Shown here piece by piece: positions 20,501 through 25,122 of a stretch of DNA of 64,000 nucleotides; positions within the stretch are counted from its first letter, which is position 1; every line of letters begins with the position of its first letter. The stretch is from Nocardia sputorum (lineage in GTDB: Bacteria > Actinomycetota > Actinomycetes > Mycobacteriales > Mycobacteriaceae): positions 2,480,001 to 2,544,000 of the forward strand of contig NZ_AP026978.1 of the NCBI RefSeq assembly GCF_027924405.1. The letters are read 5' to 3'. The notes below the pieces were generated by a model. That model was not told the DNA's origin. It did no database searches and saw only the letters and a list, made by a program, of their open reading frames with translations. Made by a program: the position numbers and the translations under genes.

Positions 20501-21248
20501 GTACTTCGCGGTGACCAGTGACGGCCGGGTAGTCGGGTTCTTCGTCGCGGATGTACTCGTCAACCCGATGCTCGATCACCACGGCGACACGATCGGCGTC
20601 AGTTTTCATCAGCCAGACCATCTCGAGGACGAGCTGTTGTGGGCGCGGACGGAGAATTTCCACAACGTGGTCACCAGAATGCGCGACGGCGAAGACGATT
20701 TGAGTGTGGTGGTGCAACGAATCATGCAGGAAGGGTCGTCGCGCACCGACAACGTCCGTGCGCCGTGGGCCCTCGACTATGCGAACGGGAAGAATGGACC
20801 GGTATACATCAGTGCACACGCCGATGCGAACGTCTTTGAAATCAACCTGCGATCCGGGGTGACCATCGACGTCGACGGGAGGACCTTCGCCTCGATCGTC
20901 CAGTCCGCGCACCCCTTCGGCGCCGCGCTTGCCTCCGGGCTCGCCGCCGCCCTGGGGACGCCGAAATCATTCGTCTTGATGGCATGCAAGGCGGCAGCGG
21001 GCGATGCGGTATCCGGCTTCGCCGAGGTCTTCGACAGGGTGTTCCCAGGGCGCCTGGTCCATGCGAGCACTGGCACCATCAACGCTCATGTCCTGCGGGT
21101 CGACAACGAGGAGGAGTCGCCGATACGGATCAGCTGGCTGGGTGCGAGCCACAATGCCGGCTGGATGTCCTATCGCAACGGCCAGCAGATCCGGCACGAC
21201 CATACTCGGCACCCACCGCCACACCCCGATTCGACCGAACCCAGCTGA
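8535..21248 (+). CDS. Giant (4,237 aa) polymorphic-toxin-like protein: WXG100-like, SecA-like ATPase, DUF3626-like, caspase-like repeats, calpain
   Basis: Approximate layout by residue. 12-110: WXG100-like helices. 121-192: strongly hydrophobic helices. 200-300: Gly-rich segment resembling the channel-type N-termini of actinobacterial secreted toxins. 314-623: Pro/Ser/Thr/Gln-rich disorder. 626-890: unclassified domain with an HHEQFH motif. 927-1509: SecA-like ATPase with MDAGEGKT (1026-1033), DELDE (1127-1131) and GRGVDI (1443-1448). 1560-1598: coiled coil. 1673-1810: beta-rich region. 1843-2131: DUF3626-like. 2139-2962: three repeats. 3093-3660: calpain-type C2 peptidase with Cys3296, His3587, Asn3609. 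3709-4232: two further repeats. Each repeat keeps a His and a Cys in caspase-like surroundings (H2266/C2316, H2542/C2603, H2836/C2886, H3832/C3882, H4095/C4151). The ATG at 8535 overlaps the WXG100-like stop. Secretion through T7SS and toxin function are inferred from architecture; the reading frame itself is intact over 12.7 kb. Confidence 0.85.
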   Translation: MSIPDAVRQSDINLPEDLRWLSWVAGSAWPEGSENGMFALADAWSEASAGLTGLVSTIEDAVDDILSAYPSAGAGSAMARTLRNLTDESDQASLQAIAKSLGQLADSCDQVGCAIQQNKIMIIVGLVQLVYEIALAWLFPPTAGPAQAALIGWYHIVFQYLKQLLRQMLVAALKALGQQVILTLLIQLGQMAAGHRDGVNGKDLWFAALGGALGGAFGAMFGKLGGDLFQFLGGKITRSQFDSRFQQLMRGAVEGGAGGLGGMIGGGFANQVINGGEFELDPRMLGAGAAGAFSSGAGRWRGAGGSGKVHVDPVGGPRSPAGSTPPTKVPPSASDTGPEAGPESASASPNVNAGRGSGAQSNESLSVHRNGSSASDQGGDQTTSTVSSPHQNTAEDNLSQQSSAKSGGDGSSAPNTGRAPANHEQSETTAQQHTSETAEPAPRQHDGSLLVPQPPNAANASQQPASNAPGGDKSTSSSPSAQRVADTKVVSRDNVTTAPKSDVSVDHSVRAQPRAGGALGAPESIQAKHTDSTVALEPDEVPSSPVQPRAESEQSETDSVSPNRSDAPQGTRPNPENSAAATDKTTPVKEPAGAPKPQSDKGDRAPARDTSAAPVAEPRARAGAKGIKGISDDLALVGRIDEATGLRWRLVDTSLLDPAWPGGKAFIREVLGFEQTTQMLRGNKSPHEGRELFRPFQDGDLPMRPGFGQKKTADSDDFGGGAGGGVRGYDERNSRGVFRFNTDELPDHRYTIDKDGLWSKASDSESNGKPDPESDAIPRKGATTIEVPRQGPILQRWAEMSAPAMRTVVGDHDGNWYVGKNLHHEQFHNAGVYVAFQAHFVNGKMVAVHDWAGAYQPSPTRVKAALEKLGIYGDLDHYDQQGRKYTDSDREGWTQAAEPTPTSGKATATESDSTARTEPLTRVVSDEPQRDFLREAEDITRMYKREDWENAAPEDLREALRGSVHHDARDAESVAKYHRAVTAAVETIRRGTTKFDDDGAEVAPGKILRWTQVMGTMGMREGPINMDAGEGKTFVFLADSILKAAAGDSVHVFTTRDTLANDAVNLYKQVLGVLGPDVFNVVRMNPNGADETGLDPAKPTIYIGTLDDAAFGQLRGKFMRGDIAVIDELDEALYYADTTWIISDGPSLAADPHIASRIMAARHFLDNRLASGDLTPADFDRTDGQIGGPAKLNAEGAEKVRRLLAEEDPGASPDDLAVQIDRVNSAASAHWEFVENDHYIVHRGGDGVDKVYIIDQTTHKVMFDPATSTESRWNGGLAQAIEAKHGITIRGDSVSSQSLTAKTMLAERYEWLSGASGTAEGVSGHLVDNYGMKPVVTVPRFTESKLDTLEANLAPNQSAKHDAIADKVIGRHSAQARPELVITNRNSEVAEISARLKLADIPHEVVDARWFADRGPTAEADLKAIFDKAGQLGKILIINRQGGRGVDIEISDAVNAAGGLHVSISGKSDVRDIDIQAENRAARNGQHGSVEYFLAADDALFATAPHHAQTIIRYTDAVTSHENATVRLDEALATKDRAEHADDLRRTVQTRTVRDAALGDYTIAKDAHQAATAEREAAEAAVRAAASHLQAENAARRMGRTVLPPTAVPASVAAPTSARDLDIPSPIHEQGADLGQQDADVSESATGSLPDDLTGTELPQLFGDDQFGPPAPLAVVDFPGLFVADTTGHLVAFGNEEMPVVRTYSHQQNLVHEIEHPVSGPVVLDSALVADLFTTRTRDDGTVVVSSTATGAHVVTAGTTSVLPAGSVYGRPDPLDSTKFTLYGGSNVGWLSVDANRIGVTPRRATGPLQRDHVPEAAIVNTHVPAPAVVFADPKSRVLGMRLAELADEIKATRDAAVLRDKSTAQRTAADELENHFATLPVEQRLIAVARAMQLGRIDLHTAKLAERHGISLETARAQMKAELVTALAGKDIAVRISEESLLDVLRDGRFKTVFDLGDIGTGTNDRALLEARWFGHDVNDHPIDKRAVYGYVRVGGEQPVGDLHDERLNVYGDAVVVLKSAVRARTTVCVGDSIEHKSNVYPSSLEDPAPESFGVYPPRRPGLPAAHIGLRRDLTHPDFRKWGYVEAQVHGGVTSADIDHVVFKWEPETALRDQLRAAGIPWKVLEHTVPPIVNKPGQADHAISSGWKTYLNSARVSDDPNALHGKNFLGVTVGFTYADVVTQDLIGPAGTPIGVGYKHVESEIEGAERWAGAQQWHDKVVRTRPGQTGKAVFAGQTRVGHEVVAAPWAAEYGGVGREPIFVNAHAGPNTFEIRLRTGTTLEVSGATFAKLVEQSPALEAARAAGGPSSVVLVACEPAKGSAATDFAATLHQRFPAAPVHAAASAVWISNWRNPAVPTVRYRYLAADNNAGWVSLHSDGTRVEHAGTRYPTGATGSSTTAATELTGSNSLASSRNPIARQWREVLDRPVSSPLTTTTAEGVRGASKQRTEFEVSDVLTRALLDKNGTTIGVSFVLESEGQREANKWARTASGQDSVVLTDTGQAVDQVTKRRSEFGEDVVDAPWKTDYAQNGPGPVFIDAHADSEGFMVEIIWKKGTKQESTRSVRVDGADYAKIVKAAEYFRESPRTGGQATDRSLVLISCKAGKRTAATDFALAMRDLLPTAPVHVGAGVVVVGVKKAQKAFATLGVNHNRGWVTIGPDGAKVSQENTIKHASAAVSGTPGRSTGTPTGAVPEETVADATAESGALVAPAVSSGWRTYLNSWRVSNDPDVLHGKNAFELPINFTYADVVAHEMFGSTGALTGVCFQNRDLELDVNRRWAAATEWRDKVVRTQPGQTGEQAFHGPLRVGQEVVDAPWAAEFIQTGHRPVFVTAHAGSKTFEIRLRTGTTLEVNGTTFAKIVERSPGLRGPLSTGAATSIVLLACKPAKGSAATKFASTLHQNFPHVPVHAAATSVWQSTMRYPARPNVDYRLLAADRNAGWVTLHSDGTRTVHASTRYPGPAAASSGVVGSGSTIGRALSAPLRFSSDQDATEVFPTVTSAEAAANEARLWKWLTRNMFDDAFDHAVRGRTLRDGSGLEELSDLEDMSEDARHPAPGAGLLADTAEIQWSDDEFATLFADPDAGSTATAPSPPAATAEHHPPTTETLAALPLHVAPAAEAFVRGDRCVLIDGLGTEHRLDVGSGWRAVKGTFSHPGTGAEYVGLVPLDQKHDASPIRIRKTLLAEAFEENAAAFFWETTYFLARAGIGIEGSGDTPVWLPPRAVVAVKHAHNSDGTPDPSRTMLGRPKAATWHTLDSDILGPLVPELRRSNNPLWEEISGPRVSDVRQGALGNCFLAANMMALARSPLPLLREMMIDLGDSVAVRFFDKSGDASWVRVSKDLYVDGDNSTRYAADQGVLWPAVLEKAYAVFAGEFGYAGLDGGSPGATAATMLPATLPGGLRFQPSRAVTDAYFHHPMRMDIDELRSLAGSDDEFARAVSALRGEWEDRVRDHRAREANPMGADVDRAQVLALVAGNGNNVWAAVREFYRLIRPDNPGSTEGFRRFLNHELSPRQRTRWASNIDRLVDSVDRAASWRTRELDQQIGRHIAERVDFALRRGDLVMLGTRNWGRDDTVQFPGLAGNHGYTALGVQRDEDGDPVALRLRNPWGTNGSAQPPLPGITFQADGVVDVELRHLNKFATLAICGPGARGLFGLDRLAPPGADDLVGTHSESPETAQTADETELLGVELPATDEADGSAVAHVSHPIDWKKHLGVIGQLVGGKKLSGIVDHNVVRFRAKNLVQEPILDHQGRTVGITFLYGPDELEVLRTWGRAPNGHGMVFRTRPGEAGAAALAGDRSRIGLDRFVPAPWEAEYQQDKPGPFYISVHADSRGFEVRSRGGRSIVVDGTTFAAIVQASPAFQAAMTSGPSRSVVMIACAVANGSACEEFSAALHQTFPDRRIYGSRGDVDVHAESGRGVGLLAAGDNAGWMSYLNAVATDHAATRYDAPATEGRAAFVEQTANGTDIGDWVEQLRSTEGFFGEEPYFAVTSDGRVVGFFVADVLVNPMLDHHGDTIGVSFHQPDHLEDELLWARTENFHNVVTRMRDGEDDLSVVVQRIMQEGSSRTDNVRAPWALDYANGKNGPVYISAHADANVFEINLRSGVTIDVDGRTFASIVQSAHPFGAALASGLAAALGTPKSFVLMACKAAAGDAVSGFAEVFDRVFPGRLVHASTGTINAHVLRVDNEEESPIRISWLGASHNAGWMSYRNGQQIRHDHTRHPPPHPDSTEPS
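14945..17420 (+). repeat. Coding repeats 1-3 of the giant gene (about 250-codon units)
   Basis: Three diverged tandem units at about 14945-15710, 15780-16550 and 16675-17420. Units 1 and 3 are closest, sharing SSGW.TYLNS, DKVVRT.PGQTG, FEIRLRTGTTLEV and LHSDGTR. Unit 2 is more divergent. All carry a strand ending in AHA and a later strand ending in a conserved Cys, 50, 61 and 50 residues apart. Confidence 0.8.
19659..21230 (+). repeat. Coding repeats 4-5 of the giant gene
   Basis: Two more copies of the same unit (about 19659-20388 and 20443-21230), separated from repeats 1-3 by the calpain-like domain. They share PGPFYISVHAD / NGPVYISAHAD, VDG.TFA.IVQ, the Cys-containing MIAC / LMAC strand and the closing NAGWMSY block with the first three. 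His to Cys spacing is 50 and 56. Confidence 0.8.
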
Positions 21249-21274
21249 GAAGACTGATCGAGAAGGGCTCATCA

Positions 21275-21805
21275 ATGACCGAGCAGAGCAACGGCAACGA
21301 CGCGGAATGGCTGTTCCTGATAGATCCGGGCTGGCAGCCCGCCGACGAGGACGATCGCCCGCCCGCGCACGCGGTGCTGGGCGGCTGGTTCGTCGATACC
21401 CACGGCACAGCAGGCGAATTCCAGCCCAACCCCGACTACCACCCCGCCGACGAGGGGCCCTTCATCGATCCGATCGACGCGACATTGCGGCTGGTCCTGG
21501 AGAAGCGAGCCGAACCGGGCCAGCTGCTGGCGACCCTGCGCGGCGCGGTGGTCGGTGTCGCGGTCGACGAGAACGGCAATCCGGTCGTCGCGGCGTCCCC
21601 GGATCAGATCCCCTGCGTGCTGGTGACCTCGGCGCCCGAACACCGCCGGCACGCGCAGGTCGAAGGCTGGACCGAGGTCTCGATGGCCGAACTCGCCGCG
21701 GCGCTGCCGGAGGAGGGCATCGATGTCCTGATCAATCCCGGCGCTCCCGCATCGATGCGGCTGCTCGCCGGTGCGGTCAAGGCGGCGGTCGCCGTCGCGA
21801 CCTGA
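21275..21805 (+). CDS. Type VII secretion system-associated protein
   Basis: A 176-residue acidic cytosolic-type protein matching the actinobacterial family often called T7SS-associated protein: W-L-F-L-I-D-P-G-W near the N-terminus, a VLGGW block, FQPNPDYHPAD, an SseB-like mixed alpha/beta core, PCVLVTSAPEH and the closing INPGAPASMRLL. It starts at the ATG at 21275 with AGAAGGG seven bases upstream, 26 bp after the giant gene. Small genes in this place next to polymorphic toxins often encode immunity or export-chaperone proteins. Either role is plausible and unproven. Confidence 0.75.
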   Translation: MTEQSNGNDAEWLFLIDPGWQPADEDDRPPAHAVLGGWFVDTHGTAGEFQPNPDYHPADEGPFIDPIDATLRLVLEKRAEPGQLLATLRGAVVGVAVDENGNPVVAASPDQIPCVLVTSAPEHRRHAQVEGWTEVSMAELAAALPEEGIDVLINPGAPASMRLLAGAVKAAVAVAT

Positions 21806-21811
21806 GCGTGT

Positions 21812-21845
21812 GGTCGCTGAGCGGGCGTGCGCCGGCTCAGCGACC
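21812..21845. terminator. Hairpin terminator between convergent genes
   Basis: GGTCGCTGAGC (21812-21822) and its exact reverse complement GCTCAGCGACC (21835-21845) enclose a 12-base loop, just after the T7SS-associated gene and just before the end of the convergent small gene. Symmetric placement suggests bidirectional termination. No U-tract, as is usual in high-G+C actinomycetes. Confidence 0.72.
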
Positions 21846-21850
21846 GTCGT

Positions 21851-22144
21851 TCAGAACCGGATTTCCTCGAAAGCGTCGGACTGGCATCGCATTTCGGTGA
21901 TGTGCTCGGGTGTCAGCAGCCGGTCGGGTACCGGTTCGTCGCGGCGCGTGAAGCCCGGCCGGGCGAGCAGTGCGGCCAGGGCGAGTATCTGGAGATCAGC
22001 CGGCGCCACCGTGTAGCGACCCGCGGCATCGACCGAGCGCGGGTCGACGACGATGCACACGCTGCCGACCGCGACGACAGGGGCTCGATCGCCGCGCTCG
22101 GCCACGATCCTCGGCAGGTGCGCGGGGACGTTCGGCTCTTTCAT
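21851..22144 (-). CDS. Small paralogue of the island's first protein
   Basis: A 97-residue protein whose first 75 residues align along their length with residues 1-75 of the protein at 4274-5341 (PRIV, VVAVG, VC, DAAG, P at the same spacing, DEP-P, LL). The C-terminus is a short acidic tail. The start is the ATG at 22144, 25 bp after the stop of the eccC remnant, so it was probably the gene after eccC in an ESX operon. Function unknown. The longer in-frame extension upstream is remnant eccC sequence and not part of it. Confidence 0.7.
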   Translation of the reverse strand: MKEPNVPAHLPRIVAERGDRAPVVAVGSVCIVVDPRSVDAAGRYTVAPADLQILALAALLARPGFTRRDEPVPDRLLTPEHITEMRCQSDAFEEIRF

Positions 22145-22169
22145 CACAAGCCTTTCCGATCGGATCGGA

Positions 22170-22510
22170 TCACAGGGCGGGCAGCTGACAGATCTGGACG
22201 AGCTCGCGCCCACGCGTGCGTGACACCAGCATGCCCCGGCCCGGCGGACACCGCGCGGGCGCACGTCAGCGAGCAGCACACCCTCGTCCTTGGGGTGCGC
22301 ATCAGAATGCCGTCGATCGACATGTCCTCGAGCAGGCCCAGGGCATTGACGTAGAGCGCACGCGACGCGCCGTCGGCTCGCCGCGCTCACCACGTGCAGG
22401 CAGATATCGCGGGCCTGCGGGAGCAGATCGATCAGCGGCAGCAGCGGATTGTTCGACGCCATCATATCGTAGTCGTCGACGATCACATAGACCTCCGGGC
22501 CGGTCAGAGA
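22170..22510 (-). pseudogene. Decayed 3' end of eccC (ESX FtsK/SpoIIIE-type ATPase)
   Basis: Successive frames on the minus strand spell the conserved end of EccC. EVYVIVDDYDMMAS and NPLLPLIDLLPQARDICLHVV come first. Then, in a second frame, ASRALYVNALGLLEDMSIDG and ILM. KDEGVLLADVRP follows in the first frame, and PPGRGMLVSRTRGRELVQ with ICQLPAL ends in a third frame at a stop (22170-22172). At least three frameshifts occur in 340 bp and everything upstream is missing. The remnant begins within about 10 bp of the stop of a truncated P450 gene. The order resembles the EccC C-terminal ATPase domain (VDDYD, DEG, VRP, PGRG). Confidence 0.75.
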
Positions 22511-22517
22511 AATGCGG

Positions 22518-23397
22518 TCAGCCCTCCCCGGAGGTATGCGAATCGGGAGCGAAGGGGCAGTGGGCCGGTTCAGCGGTTTCGGGTGGGTCCGGTAGGAGCG
22601 CTTGCTTCAGCGGAGATGGCTTCTCGTTCTCAACGGGCCGGTACCACGGCACGTCTTCGGCGTTTCTGCGCTGCCGCACGATGACTCGGGTGTTGCCTCT
22701 GGGGCGGGCGACGACGCCGAAGATGAACCGTGCGGGGTCCACGCTCGGGTCGCAGGGTTCGAGGTCGAGGCGGCCGAAGAGGCGGTGCAGCAGGATGGCT
22801 GCTTCGGTGAAGTAGAAGGTGCTGCCCGGGCAACGGTGGACACCCACGCCGAAGGGGATGTACCCGTATCGGTCGGGTGTGGTCTGGAACCATCGTTCGG
22901 GCCGGAACGCTTCGGGCTCGGGATACAGGTCCTCGTCGTGGTGCAGCGCGCTCGCTGCAGCGAAAACCATGGTGCTCCTGGGGATTCGGTAGCCGCCGAG
23001 CGCGATGTCTTCTGTCAGCGGGAACGGAAGTGTCCCGATGACGGGGGATTGCATGCGCAGTGCTTCGGTGTTGCAGGCGTGGGCGTAGCGGTCGGTGCGG
23101 GCTTCGCGGGCTTCGGCGACGAGTTCGGCGCGAGGGTGCGGGTTGTGCAGCAGATATTGGGTGGCCCAGGCATAGGCGACGACCGAGGTTTCGTGGCCGG
23201 CGATGAGCAGGGTGACGATGATGTCGCGCAGTCGCTTGTCGGTCCAGGCCGGGGTTTCGTGGGCGGCGTAGTCGATGAGCCTGGCGGTGATGCTGTCGTT
23301 GGGTCGTTCACGCAGTTCCAAGATCTTGCGGTAGACCAGCTCATCGGCGCGTGTCTGCAGCCGGAATCCCCTGCGCGCGAGAAGGGGTGACAGGCGG
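22518..23397 (-). pseudogene. 5'-truncated cytochrome P450
   Basis: Only the C-terminal two thirds of a P450 remain, about 290 codons against 400-450 normally. Present are RLQTRADELVYRKIL, the I-helix AGHETS (about 23190-23210), the ExxR motif as EALR, the PERW region and the heme loop FGVGVHRCPG (about 22826-22855). The frame stays open for another ~100 bp upstream without a start codon, but recognisable P450 sequence ends at about 23395, exactly where the next gene ends. The only usable start is a TTG at 23321. It may still be translated, but without its N-terminal half it is unlikely to be an active monooxygenase. It looks like a deletion joint. Confidence 0.75.
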
Positions 23398-23703
23398 TCA
23401 TTGCGCTGCGAGAGATCGAATGGGGTGGTCCATGCCGATCGCGCCGCCGGCCCGACCGGCGACCTCGGCGGGAACGGCGCGTTCGGCCAGCGTGAGTATC
23501 AGTGCGTCGGGGACCACGGCGGCGAGCTTGCTGACCCGGGTGAAGGTGGGGGCCAGGGAGTCGAACAGGAGGTCGGAGATGCGGGTCCGCAGTGCGCGAA
23601 CGTTGTCCGCGCCCAGCCGTTCCAGACTCGACAGGGCGGCCTTGTCGGTGTCGAGGGTCTGGGCGAGGATGGTGATTTCAGCGTGGGTCAGCAGGTCGGC
23701 CAT
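23398..23703 (-). CDS. Unknown protein, probably C-terminally truncated
   Basis: A 101-residue protein, mostly helical with a hydrophobic stretch (SKLAAVVPDALILTLAERAVP). It ends abruptly after GMDHP at the junction with the truncated P450, its stop codon being created by the joint, so I infer that the original protein was longer. It starts four bases after the upstream small gene with a GGAAAG site, so the two form a pair. Direction and position put it at the tail of the mce operon. Function unknown. Confidence 0.55.
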   Translation of the reverse strand: MADLLTHAEITILAQTLDTDKAALSSLERLGADNVRALRTRISDLLFDSLAPTFTRVSKLAAVVPDALILTLAERAVPAEVAGRAGGAIGMDHPIRSLAAQ

Positions 23704-23707
23704 GGTG

Positions 23708-23923
23708 TCACTTTCCGAAGAGGATTGTCTTCGCCGAGATGCGCACCACGCGCGGGAGGACGCCGAGTCCGGCGTCGATCGCGGCGTCGAGGCTGCGGCG
23801 CTGTTGCTGCTTGGCTCGTTGGATCATCATCAGCAGTTGTGCCGATTCCTGTGTGGTGAGCATCGCGATGACGTCGGCTGGCTCGCGCAACGCGGCGTGT
23901 AGTCGGCTCCTGGGATCGGTCAT
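23708..23923 (-). CDS. Small unknown protein at the tail of the mce operon
   Basis: A 71-residue protein with two amphipathic helices (PADVIAMLTTQESAQLL and AKQQQRRSLDAAIDAGL) and a hydrophobic C-terminus. The ATG at 23923 has AGGGGGA in front and was preferred to an upstream in-frame start. It is paired with the next gene, four bases away. No family recognised. About 260 bp without a supportable gene separate it from the Mce-associated gene. Confidence 0.6.
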   Translation of the reverse strand: MTDPRSRLHAALREPADVIAMLTTQESAQLLMMIQRAKQQQRRSLDAAIDAGLGVLPRVVRISAKTILFGK

Positions 23924-24183
23924 TGATGTGTCCCCCTGTCTACTCGGGTCGGCTTGTCGGGTGGGGTGTCGATGGGGGCGCTCGTCGGTGCGCTGCGGCA
24001 CCGGTCGGGCGCGTTTGCTCGATGCCTCGCTGTCCGGTGCCGAGCGAGATGTTCATCGTGACGGTCGGGTCGATCGAGGAACTGGTGCCGGCGCCATCAA
24101 CGGGGTTCCCGGTCGAACTCGCGGTGGTGGAGCACCGTGCGGCGTAGGCGCTGCCCCGGTGTTTTCGTGGTTCCGGCCTGAGT

Positions 24184-25086
24184 TCATCGCGTGGGCAGCG
24201 CGCCGTCGAGGCCGCCGACGTCGGTGATCTGCCATCCACTGTTGCTGTCGACGGTGACGTTGTAGGTGACGGTCATCTGCCCGCCTTTGAGGTTTTGGGC
24301 GTTGGTGGAGGTGACGTCGACGAAGACGTTGACTTTGTACACGCCACCAGAGACCGTGGCGACCTTCGCCGCGATCGGCACGGCCGTGGAGGTCCATTGC
24401 AGCGGCAGCAGGATCTGCTCGAGTTTCGGTGCGGTGGCGTCGATTTTGTGCGCCAGCGGCGGGCTGGTGTTGGCCTTGAGCTTGTCCACCCAGGCCGGGA
24501 TGTTCTGGTGGTCGATGGTCGACGCGCCGACCGCATAATCGGTGGCGACCTGTTCGGCGTGCCGCTCACCGTACGCGTCCGACCGGATCTGCGCTATCTC
24601 TTCCCGCGCCGACCACCAGCCGTAACCGCAGACGGCCACGGCTGCCGTCAGCACGACGGCCCCGGCCGCGACTCCGATCGCGGTCAGCGATACCGACACC
24701 GTCCGCGCCGCGGCGCGATCCTTACCCCTCCGCCGGGCGTACTGCCCTTCCCGGCGGTCGCCACCGCTCTTCCCCGCCTTTATCGGCTCGGTAACACCCT
24801 CCTCACGGTCACCGGCGGAGTTCTCAGCCCTGTCACTGTCGCGTCGTGCGGATTTGTCATCTGTCCCGGCGGCGGGTTCCGGGTCCGACTCGGATTGCGG
24901 CGCGTCCGGGTCGGGCTCTGATTCTGCGGTCGGTGCGCTATCGGTGGTGGACGCAGCGGTGGCGGCGGCGGATTCTGCGGTGGAGGGTGATTCGGTGCCC
25001 ACGGCGGTGTCCTGTGCTGGCGTGGCGGTGCGGGGTTCGGTGGCCGTTTCGTCGGGGGAGGGCTGCGTGGTCGGTTCGGGAGGCAT
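24184..25086 (-). CDS. Mce-associated membrane protein
   Basis: A 300-residue protein. Residues 1-105 are Glu/Asp/Ser/Thr/Pro-rich and disordered, 110-128 are strongly basic, 131-157 form one transmembrane helix, and the periplasmic C-terminal domain (about 165-300) has the NTF2-like fold pattern of Mce-associated (Mas/Mam) proteins, with NPWVDK-like PAWVDKL and a beta-rich end. In mycobacteria such proteins stabilise Mce complexes. It lies 36 bp downstream of mceF, with AAGGACAGG before its ATG. Confidence 0.82.
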   Translation of the reverse strand: MPPEPTTQPSPDETATEPRTATPAQDTAVGTESPSTAESAAATAASTTDSAPTAESEPDPDAPQSESDPEPAAGTDDKSARRDSDRAENSAGDREEGVTEPIKAGKSGGDRREGQYARRRGKDRAAARTVSVSLTAIGVAAGAVVLTAAVAVCGYGWWSAREEIAQIRSDAYGERHAEQVATDYAVGASTIDHQNIPAWVDKLKANTSPPLAHKIDATAPKLEQILLPLQWTSTAVPIAAKVATVSGGVYKVNVFVDVTSTNAQNLKGGQMTVTYNVTVDSNSGWQITDVGGLDGALPTR

Positions 25087-25122
25087 GGACGGTCCTGTCC
25101 TTAGCGTGGCGGGGGTTCGGTG

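Noticed and set aside
22145..22486. Long N-terminal extension of the 97-residue protein
   Set aside because: The extension is remnant eccC sequence with frame changes; a ribosome site and paralogue alignment support the start at 22144.
23924..24183. Possible small gene between the Mce-associated gene and the 71-residue gene
   Set aside because: Open frames exist on both strands, but starts lack ribosome sites and the sequence is low-complexity Pro/Arg/Thr.
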